Assembly (NCBI RefSeq): GCF_050563525.1
Contig: NZ_JBNXUN010000005.1
Span: 186,001 to 250,000 of the forward strand
From: Falsiroseomonas sp050563525
GTDB lineage: Bacteria > Pseudomonadota > Alphaproteobacteria > Acetobacterales > Acetobacteraceae
DNA: 64,000 bases
Reading direction: 5' to 3'
The first letter of the stretch is position 1, and each line of letters begins with the position of its first letter. The notes beneath the pieces are model-generated. The model was not told the origin of the DNA, made no database searches, and saw only the letters and a program-made list of their open reading frames with translations. Positions 49,272 to 55,918 of the stretch are shown here, piece after piece. The position numbers were made by a program, and so were the translations under genes.

Positions 49272-51299
49272 TCACTCCCGCTCCCGCAGCCAATCCTCTG
49301 TCGTCTTCGCCACCGGGCGGGCCGGACCGGCATAGGGGTCCACCGCGCCGTCCGTCGCGGCGAAGGCGCGGCAATCCTCGCACAGGCGCAGCAGGGCCAG
49401 CTGCCTGCCGTCCCGGAACATCCAGTGGCCGCTCTCGGTCAGCTTGCGGGACACGCGGTCGATCTGCGACTTCACGCCGAAGGGCTTGGCGCAATTGTCG
49501 CAGCAGAACGGCGCTTCCTCCTTCACCACCCGCATCCGCGCGGCGTCGGGCGCCAGGTTCAGGCGCGGCTCCAGCGTGATGACCTTCTCCGGGCAGGTGG
49601 TGGCGCATAGCCCGCACTGCACGCAGGCATCCTCCAGGAAGCGGAGCTGCGGCGTCTCCGGATTGGCGGTGAAGGCGCCAGTCGGACAGACCATCGTGCA
49701 GGCTAGGCACAGCGTGCAGCCCGCCACCTCCACCCGCGCCTCCCCGAACGGCGCCAGCGCCGGCATCGGCAGCACGGCGTCGCGGCGCTGCATCCCCTCC
49801 GCCAGCGCCCGCCCGGCCTGGCGCAGCACTTCCCGCCCAGCGCCGAGTGCCACGAAGGTCGCCGGAGGGAAGGGCAGGCCGCGGCGTGGCAGGGCGCGCA
49901 GCGCCTCGCCGAGCGTGAAGGGGTCGTCGGTCTCGATCGCGGCGGCGCGCGGCGCGCCATGGTCCGGCACGCCCAGGCCGGCCAGGACCTGTTCGGAAAA
50001 GCCCAGGTTGCGGAACACGCCCTCCGTCCCGTGCGCGCGCCGGCCGTGCATCAGCACGCGGATCTGCGCCGCGCCCCAGGCGAAGCCGGACAGGAAGAAG
50101 GCGAGGTCGAGCTGCGAGACCTCGTTCACCCGCAGCGGCAGCACGCGGGCCGGCAGGCCCTCCCCGGCGCGGGCCAGGGCCTCGATCAGCGCCTCGCCAT
50201 GCGCGTCATGCACCAGCACGACGGGCGAGGTTCCCTCCGCCTCGCGGTAGGTCAGCAGCAGCGCGCGCAGCCGGCGCAGCAGGCTGTCCGAGGAGGGCAG
50301 GGCGTAGCTCGCCGCCCCGGTCGGGCAAACCGCGGCGCAGGCGCCGCAGCCGGCGCAGATCTCGGCGGAAATCACCACGCTGTCGCGACCCGGCGTAATA
50401 GCCCCGGTCGGGCACAGGTCCAGGCATCGCGTGCAGGCGGTGCGACGGTTGCGGCTGTGGGCACACAGGCCGGCCTCGAAGGTGACGAAGCGCGGCTTGT
50501 CGAATTCGCCCACCAGGTCGCGCGCCTGGGCAATCGCCGCCTCCACCGCTGCCGCATCGGCCGGGTCCGCGCGCAGATAGCCCTGGCGCACCTCGGAGGC
50601 CGGGAACAGCGCGGCGCCGCCGGTGAGATCGAGCAGCACGTCGCACTGGCTCACCGCGCCGTCGCGCCGCGGCCCCCATTCATAGGCGCTGCGGGAGGAG
50701 GGGCGGGGCAGGGCGTGGCCATCCACCACCACCTCGAAGGCGCCGAGCCAGCCTGTCGCCGCCCGCGCCCGCCCGCGCGCCACAGGAAATTCGGCCGATC
50801 GCAGCGGCGCCACGGCCTCCGCCCCGGTCAGCAGCACGGTCACGTCCAGCGTGCCGGCCAGGCGCTCCGCCGCCCGCAGCGCCACCTCGTCCCGGCCGAG
50901 GACCAGGGTCACGCCCTCGCTTTTCAGCGGCACCAGCGGCGTGGGTGGCATCGGCACGGCGGCGGCGGCGATCAGGGCGGCCATCTTCGGCCCGGCAGCG
51001 CGGCCCTCGTCGGACCAGCCGGCGGTCTCGCGGATGTTCACGAAGGAAAGCGGGCGGGTAAAGCCGGCATCCTCCGCCACCTCGGAGAACAGGGGCGCCT
51101 GCGCGGTGCAGGCGACGGTCACCGGCACATCCTCGGCCAGCGCGGCGCGGAAGCGGTCGAGCTGGGACAGGCATAGTTGTTCCGCCAGGCGCAGCGATGC
51201 GGTCTCGCCCCCCCTGGCGCAGCCGCGCGAAATGGCGCGGCCATCCAGCGTCATGCTGTCCTCGCAGGTGCAGGCGAAGGTGATCGCGGGCTGGGTCAT
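49272..51299 (-). CDS. 4Fe-4S polyferredoxin of the formate dehydrogenase gene cluster
   Basis: A 675-residue iron-sulfur protein found with alphaproteobacterial formate dehydrogenase genes. The N-terminus has FACTCEDSM. One pair of [4Fe-4S] motifs is CTRCLDLCPTGAI and CAGCGACAAVCPTGA in the middle. A second pair is CTLCLACTMVCPTGAF and CVQCGLCATTCPEKVI near residue 550. A zinc-ribbon-like tail has CCDNCAKPFG and LCEDCRAF. It probably supplies electrons or sulfur during FDH assembly; the exact role is unknown. ATG at 51299; longer frames overlap the divergent ligase gene region. Confidence 0.82.
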   Translation of the reverse strand: MTQPAITFACTCEDSMTLDGRAISRGCARGGETASLRLAEQLCLSQLDRFRAALAEDVPVTVACTAQAPLFSEVAEDAGFTRPLSFVNIRETAGWSDEGRAAGPKMAALIAAAAVPMPPTPLVPLKSEGVTLVLGRDEVALRAAERLAGTLDVTVLLTGAEAVAPLRSAEFPVARGRARAATGWLGAFEVVVDGHALPRPSSRSAYEWGPRRDGAVSQCDVLLDLTGGAALFPASEVRQGYLRADPADAAAVEAAIAQARDLVGEFDKPRFVTFEAGLCAHSRNRRTACTRCLDLCPTGAITPGRDSVVISAEICAGCGACAAVCPTGAASYALPSSDSLLRRLRALLLTYREAEGTSPVVLVHDAHGEALIEALARAGEGLPARVLPLRVNEVSQLDLAFFLSGFAWGAAQIRVLMHGRRAHGTEGVFRNLGFSEQVLAGLGVPDHGAPRAAAIETDDPFTLGEALRALPRRGLPFPPATFVALGAGREVLRQAGRALAEGMQRRDAVLPMPALAPFGEARVEVAGCTLCLACTMVCPTGAFTANPETPQLRFLEDACVQCGLCATTCPEKVITLEPRLNLAPDAARMRVVKEEAPFCCDNCAKPFGVKSQIDRVSRKLTESGHWMFRDGRQLALLRLCEDCRAFAATDGAVDPYAGPARPVAKTTEDWLRERE

Positions 51300-51402
51300 G
51301 CAACCTCGTTCCAGGCCGGGCCTAGGCCCGGGCATTGCCCGCGCATATATCCCCGCCACCCCGCCGTTGCGAGGGTTGCCGGGAGACACACGCCAGGTGC
51401 CG

Positions 51403-52119
51403 ATGGACCTTCCCGACCTGCCGACCGTCTTCACCCCCGTGGTCCCGCTGCGCGAGGGCGGCGATGCGCTGTCCCGCGCCGTGGCGCTCGCCCCGGTGCA
51501 GGGCGCCGGCACACTGGTCTGGGTGCGGTCCCTGGCGCGGATCGAGGCGGCGGTGGTGCTGGAACCCGAGGCACCGCTCGCCGCCGCCCGCCCGGCGCTG
51601 TTCGCCGCCGCCAGCGCGCTGGCCGATGCGCTCGGTGCCTATGGCCCGGCGGAGGTGCCCCTGACGCTGCGCTGGCCCGCGACCATTCGAATCAACGCCG
51701 CGGAGGTGGGCCGCGCCCGCCTCGCCTGGCCGCCCGGTGCGCCGGAGGATGCGGTGCCGGATTGGCTGGTGGTCGGCATCGAGGCGCGGCTGATCTTCCC
51801 GGAAGGTTGGGAGCCCGGCCACGGCCTGCACCAGACCGCGCTCCGCGAGGAAGGCTGGACCGAGGAGGAATTGTCGGCCGCCGACCTCACCGCCGCCTGG
51901 GCGCGGCACCTGATGGCCGGCCTGGCCGAATGGCAGCACCCCGGCCCGCGCGGCGGTTTCGCCCGATTGGCGGAACGCTACCTCGCCCGGCTGGAAGCTG
52001 AGCCCTGGATGGGGGACGCCCGGCGCGGCCTGGACCCGGCGAGCGGCGCGCTGGTGACCGAACGCGACGGCAGCCGCACCCTGCACGCCCTGACGGAGGC
52101 CCTGGCGCAACCCGCATGA
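51403..52119 (+). CDS. Biotin/lipoate protein ligase-like protein
   Basis: A 238-residue protein of the LplA/LipB/BirA-like fold, in the group found beside formate dehydrogenase genes. It has WVRSLARIEAAVVLEPE, a LRWPATIRINAAEVGRARL strand and DWLVVGIEARLIF. The usual lipoate-binding motifs are weak, so the substrate is uncertain. Start ATG at 51403. It is the first gene of the long plus-strand FDH accessory operon and overlaps the next gene by 4 bp. Confidence 0.7.
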   Translation: MDLPDLPTVFTPVVPLREGGDALSRAVALAPVQGAGTLVWVRSLARIEAAVVLEPEAPLAAARPALFAAASALADALGAYGPAEVPLTLRWPATIRINAAEVGRARLAWPPGAPEDAVPDWLVVGIEARLIFPEGWEPGHGLHQTALREEGWTEEELSAADLTAAWARHLMAGLAEWQHPGPRGGFARLAERYLARLEAEPWMGDARRGLDPASGALVTERDGSRTLHALTEALAQPA

Positions 52120-52655
52120 CCCGCTTCCTGCCGCGCACCCTGCGCCTCGATCCTTCCGATACCGTCATCTTCAAGCATCCGGCCGAGCCCGGCGAATGGG
52201 CCGTGCCCGGCGGCTTCGCCTTCTGGGACGAGGCGCCGGAGGCACTGTCGGGCAAGCGCCGGCAGGCCTTCCGGGGCGGCTTCCTGGCCCTCGGCTCCTT
52301 CGGCTGGTCCACGCTGGTCGAGGTTGCCGAGATATCGCCGGATGCGTGGAATGCCGCCCTGGCCGCGCTCGCCGGGCACATCCGCGCGCAATACGGCGCG
52401 CCGGACGACGCGGCGGCGGAAGCCGCGGCGCGGGAGGAACTGGCCTTCGCCGCCAGCCTCTGCGACCACCCGCCCGGCACCGTGCTCGCCCTGAGCCGCA
52501 TCCTGGAGGGCGGCGAGGTGCGGGAGCGGTTTCGCACGCTGCACCGGCGGGACGTGCCGCATACCCAGTTCACCACCCTGCCGGTGTTCAGCCTGGCGCC
52601 CGAGGACGAGCCCGTGGAGCATCCCGACCTGACCAGCCTCGGGAAGCGCCCATGA
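52116..52655 (+). CDS. DUF6505 family protein (FDH cluster)
   Basis: A 179-residue protein of the FDH accessory set, with FLPRTLRLDPSDTVIFKHP, EPGEWAVPGGFAFWDEAPEA and GFLALGSFGWSTLVEVAEIS. No catalytic motif is recognisable. Translationally coupled on both sides (ATGA). The family assignment rests on sequence style plus position between the ligase-like and DUF6352 genes. Confidence 0.65.
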   Translation: MTRFLPRTLRLDPSDTVIFKHPAEPGEWAVPGGFAFWDEAPEALSGKRRQAFRGGFLALGSFGWSTLVEVAEISPDAWNAALAALAGHIRAQYGAPDDAAAEAAAREELAFAASLCDHPPGTVLALSRILEGGEVRERFRTLHRRDVPHTQFTTLPVFSLAPEDEPVEHPDLTSLGKRP

Positions 52656-53758
52656 CCGCGCCCCCCGGTACCGCGCCCCCCGGTCTGGCACCCCCCGGTC
52701 TGGCGCCCCCCGGTCTGGCGCCCCCCGGTCTGGCGCCGGGCGATTTCTGGGTCGCCGCCGGCCACCACCTGTGCGACCGCGATGACCAGGGCCGAATCCT
52801 CGGCACGCCCGACCTGTGGCGCGCCTTCTGCGCCCGGCCGGAGCTGGTGCCGCCGCCGGAGGCCTGCCCGGCGGAACGCGCGCTGCACGCGGCGCTGCTG
52901 CTGGACCCGATGCGCAAGGTGGGCGCGGCGGAACTGGCCGGGCTTGCAGACCCCGACGCGGCCGAGAATTTCCAGGTCTTCCTCGCCTTCCGCGACCGCG
53001 TCGCGGCGCAGCCGAGCCTGGAGGCCGCCTGGCTGGATCTGTACCGGCAGGGCGTGCAGGGCGTGCCGCCCATCTTCCTGCAGATGCTGACGCACCTGGT
53101 CGCCCGCGCCGCACTGGAGGGTGAATCGGATGCCTTCACCCTGCGCGCCGCCGAATTGCTGTTCCGCCCGCAGCGCGCCGCCATCCACCACGGCGCCCTG
53201 CTGCTGGCCGATGAGGAAGTCCTCGACATCCGCGGCGGCGATGGCGGCTTCGGCACGCTGGGGCAATTGCTGACGGAGGCTGGGTCCCCGCCGCGCGAGG
53301 TCGAGCTCGACGTGCTGTCGGAGGAGAATGCGGCGCTCTACCCCGGCCGGTCCGATGCGCATGACTTCGCCCTCGACATCGCCGAGAACCGTCCCGGCCA
53401 GCACGGCTTGGCCCGGGCGCTGGAGCGCTTCATCGGCCATGTCATGGGCGAGCCCGTGGCGATCCGCCCGGTGCCGGTGATCGAGGACCGCAACTGGACC
53501 TGGCATGTCGGCCTGGATGCGGAAGCGACCGCCATCGCCAACGATCTGTGGCAGGGAAAGAAGGTGAAGCAGGCGCGGCTGGCGCGCATTCTCTGGCTCG
53601 GCGTGCTGGAGTTCCAGGACGCATCCCGCGTGCTGCCGCGCGTGGCGGGGAAGCCGGTGTATCTGGCGCTGGCCATGGACGCTGCCCAAAAGCTGCGGAT
53701 GAAGCCGCAGAACCTGGTCGCTGGCCTGCCGCTGCGGACGCGGGAGACCGGCGCGTGA
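52652..53758 (+). CDS. DUF6352 family protein (FDH cluster) with N-terminal APPGL repeats
   Basis: A 368-residue protein. Residues 3-27 are five APPG(L/T) units, a flexible leader. The rest begins GDFWVAAGHHLCDRD and includes LHAALLLDPMRKVGAAELAG, FRPQRAAIHHGALLLADEEV, and RNWTWHVGLDAEATAIANDL. Function is unknown; its fixed position in FDH clusters suggests a role in assembly or cofactor insertion. It overlaps neighbours by 4 bp at both ends. Confidence 0.7.
   Translation: MTAPPGTAPPGLAPPGLAPPGLAPPGLAPGDFWVAAGHHLCDRDDQGRILGTPDLWRAFCARPELVPPPEACPAERALHAALLLDPMRKVGAAELAGLADPDAAENFQVFLAFRDRVAAQPSLEAAWLDLYRQGVQGVPPIFLQMLTHLVARAALEGESDAFTLRAAELLFRPQRAAIHHGALLLADEEVLDIRGGDGGFGTLGQLLTEAGSPPREVELDVLSEENAALYPGRSDAHDFALDIAENRPGQHGLARALERFIGHVMGEPVAIRPVPVIEDRNWTWHVGLDAEATAIANDLWQGKKVKQARLARILWLGVLEFQDASRVLPRVAGKPVYLALAMDAAQKLRMKPQNLVAGLPLRTRETGA
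52658..52732 (+). repeat. Five 15-bp tandem repeats encoding APPGL
   Basis: Five in-frame copies of a 15-bp unit (GCG CCC CCC GGT CTG with minor changes) at the 5' end of the DUF6352 gene. The first unit ends ACC (Thr) and the third starts GCA; the others are identical. Such arrays change copy number by slippage without shifting frame. Confidence 0.9.
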
Positions 53759-54276
53759 CGCGCTCCCACAACCCGGACAGCCTGTTCATCCCGCTCGCCG
53801 TGCTGGTGGAGCGCCGGCCGGGCGTGACGCGCTGGGCGGAACACGCCTGGCGCGCGATCGAGGTGCTGGAGGAAGCTCCCGAACTGCCGCCCTGGACCGT
53901 GCTGCGGGAGGAACCTGGCCGAACCGTGTTCTTCGCCGGCCGCGCGGAGGTGGCGCTGTACCCGACCGACACTGACAACTACCGGCACAACCTGGCCTCC
54001 GCCCAGCCGCTGGTGTGGGTGCTGCTGCGGCCGGCGGAGACCGCCAGCGGCTGGACCCTGCAGACCGTGACGGCCGATCCGGGGGAGGCGCATCTCTATG
54101 CCGATGTCGGGCAGGACCTGCTGGAATCGCTGCCGATGCCGGCCGGGCTGCACGCCGTGATGACGGATTTCATCGCCCGCCACCACAAGGAACGCGGCTT
54201 CTGGAAGCGCAAGCGGGACCGCGCCGACCCGGAGGCGCTGGCGCATCGCTCACGCCTGGAGGAGCCGGAGGCATGA
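53755..54276 (+). CDS. DUF3305 family protein (FDH cluster)
   Basis: A 173-residue protein with FIPLAVLVERRPGVTRWAEH at the start, FFAGRAEVALYPTDTDNYRH in the middle and MTDFIARHHKERGFWKRKR near the end. These are typical of DUF3305, found only next to formate dehydrogenase and related molybdoenzyme genes. GTG start at 53755 overlaps the previous stop (GTGA); its own stop overlaps the DUF3306 start. Confidence 0.8.
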   Translation: MTRSHNPDSLFIPLAVLVERRPGVTRWAEHAWRAIEVLEEAPELPPWTVLREEPGRTVFFAGRAEVALYPTDTDNYRHNLASAQPLVWVLLRPAETASGWTLQTVTADPGEAHLYADVGQDLLESLPMPAGLHAVMTDFIARHHKERGFWKRKRDRADPEALAHRSRLEEPEA

Positions 54277-54881
54277 TCCCGGAGGAGGACGATGCCGGCT
54301 TCCTCACGCGCTGGTCACGTCGCAAGCGGGCGGCCGAGGCGACGCCCGAAGCCGTGCCGCTGGACGCACCGCGGGACACGCCGGAATCCCTGGCACCGGA
54401 ACCCCTGGCACCGAAGACCCAGGCCTGCCCGATTCCGGGCCTGCCGGAGATCGACCTGTCGCTGCTGCCCAAGGTCGAGGACCTCACGGCCGGCAGCGAC
54501 TTCTCGTTGTTCCTGCGCCCCGGCATCCCGGCTGCGCTCCGCAGCGCGGCATTGCGACGGATGTGGAGCCTGGACCCGGCGATTCGCGATTTCATCGGGC
54601 CGGCTGACTACGCCTGGGACTACAACAACCCCGCCGGCCTGCCGCCCGGTTTTTCGCTGGAGATCGGGGAGGGGGTGAAGAAGCTGCTCGCTCAGGTGAT
54701 TGGCGAGCCGGACGAGGACGCGCCGCCGGAGCCGGACGGCGAGGAACCGCTCGCGACGGAGCCCGAGGCGGACCCTCCCCAGGTGACCGCGGAGGCGCCG
54801 GCCGAGGCGCCTGAGCCGGCCGAGCCGGACCAGGAAGCCCTGCCGCCGCGGCGCCGGCACGGCGGCGCCATGCCCGTCTGA
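54273..54881 (+). CDS. DUF3306 family protein (FDH cluster)
   Basis: A 202-residue protein with the DUF3306 start (EDDAGFLTRWSRRKRAA), the core LPKVEDLTAGSDFSLFLRPG, LRRMWSLDPAIRDFIGPADYA and DYNNPAGLPPGF. The last ~50 residues are acidic, rich in Pro and Glu, and look disordered. It is the partner of DUF3305 in these clusters; its biochemistry is unknown. Confidence 0.82.
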   Translation: MIPEEDDAGFLTRWSRRKRAAEATPEAVPLDAPRDTPESLAPEPLAPKTQACPIPGLPEIDLSLLPKVEDLTAGSDFSLFLRPGIPAALRSAALRRMWSLDPAIRDFIGPADYAWDYNNPAGLPPGFSLEIGEGVKKLLAQVIGEPDEDAPPEPDGEEPLATEPEADPPQVTAEAPAEAPEPAEPDQEALPPRRRHGGAMPV

Positions 54882-54924
54882 AGGTGCCGCTGTTCGGCCG
54901 GGATCACTATCCGCCTTCAGTTGA

Positions 54925-54941
54925 TTGCGAACGATTCTCAA
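54925..54941. promoter_or_regulatory. Inverted repeat before the TorD-FDH genes (possible Fur-like site)
   Basis: TTGCGAACGATTCTCAA has 7-bp arms (6 of 7 paired) around CGA and resembles iron-box half-sites of the GAGAAT type. It lies in the 173-bp gap between the DUF3306 gene and the chosen torD start, the largest gap in the operon, so a second promoter there is plausible. No match to a specific regulator can be proven by eye. Confidence 0.35.
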
Positions 54942-55054
54942 CACGTTATCAAGTGCTTGCGTTAGACGAGGCTTTACGCTTGTTTGCCTTGGCGATGGGT
55001 GCCGATGGTGGCTGGGGAGCCGCCCGTCCCGTCCCGAAAGTCCTTGATGCCGCG

Positions 55055-55654
55055 ATGATGGAAGCGCAGGAACCGGCCACACTCGATCCCGTCGACGCGG
55101 AGAGGGCGCGGTTGTTCGCGTTGCTTGGCCGCCTGCTGGGCGCGGCGCCGGATGCCGGCCTGCTGATCCGGATGCGGGCGCTGCGCGGTGAACAGGGCGA
55201 ACTCGGCGAAGCCTATGCGGCGCTGGCCGCCGCCGCCGGCCGCAGCACCGCGGAGACGACGGAGCGCGAGTTTTTCAACTTGTTCATCGGCGTCGGCCGC
55301 GGCGAGTTGCTGCCCTATGCCAGCTACTACCTGACCGGCTTCCTGCATGAACGGCCGTTGGCGGACCTGCGCGCCGATCTTGCGCGCCTCGGCATCGAGC
55401 GGGCGGAGGGCATCGCGGAGCCGGAGGATCACATCGCCTTCCTGTGCGAGGCCTATGCTGGCCTGGTCGCCGGCGCATTTCCGGGGGAGGCCGATGCCAC
55501 CGCCCCATTCTTCACCCGCCACATCCGCCCCTGGGCCGCGCGCTTCTTCGCCGACCTGGAGAAGGCGGAGACGGCGGAGTTCTACCGCGCGGTCGGCCGG
55601 CTAGGCCGCCTGGCCGTGGAGTACGAGGCCGCGGCAGCGGACCTGCCCGCCTGA
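55055..55654 (+). CDS. TorD/DmsD-family molybdoenzyme chaperone
   Basis: About 199 residues. DAERARLFALLGRLLGAAPD starts the all-helical fold. FNLFIGVGRGELLPYASYYL and ERPLADLRADLARLGIERAE are followed by EDHIAFLCEAYAGLVAG, the TorD E-P-D-H-x-x-x-x motif. Such chaperones bind the Tat signal or apo-form of a molybdoenzyme, here almost certainly FdhA, until the cofactor is in place. The frame is open to a GTG at 54884, but homology begins near the ATG at 55055. Confidence 0.85.
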   Translation: MMEAQEPATLDPVDAERARLFALLGRLLGAAPDAGLLIRMRALRGEQGELGEAYAALAAAAGRSTAETTEREFFNLFIGVGRGELLPYASYYLTGFLHERPLADLRADLARLGIERAEGIAEPEDHIAFLCEAYAGLVAGAFPGEADATAPFFTRHIRPWAARFFADLEKAETAEFYRAVGRLGRLAVEYEAAAADLPA

Positions 55655-55676
55655 TTTATGTCTGGGAGATGCCAAG

Positions 55677-55898
55677 ATGAGCGAACAAGGCGCTGAAAAG
55701 CCCGTCCGGCGCGGATTCCTGAAAGCGCTCGGCCTCGGCACCGCCGCGGCCGCCGCAACGCCCGCCCTGGCGCAGCGCGCCGACAGCGTGCCGAGCCGTG
55801 AGGCGCGGAAGGAGAATGAGGGTCAGCGGCTCGCTGCCCGGTACAAGCCCGATTCGGCGCATGTGCAGGCCTTCTACCGCACCAATCGATACGAATAA
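55677..55898 (+). CDS. Small Tat-signal protein of the FDH region
   Basis: A 73-residue protein: Tat signal (VRRGFLKALGLGTAAAAAT, cut after ALA) and a short mature part ending DSAHVQAFYRTNRYE. This matches the small formate dehydrogenase-region Tat-target family that always precedes FdhA. It likely travels with or stabilises the FDH complex in the periplasm. 22 bp after torD and 20 bp before fdhA. Confidence 0.88.
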   Translation: MSEQGAEKPVRRGFLKALGLGTAAAAATPALAQRADSVPSREARKENEGQRLAARYKPDSAHVQAFYRTNRYE

Positions 55899-55918
55899 GA
55901 AACCAGGAGCACGCCAGG

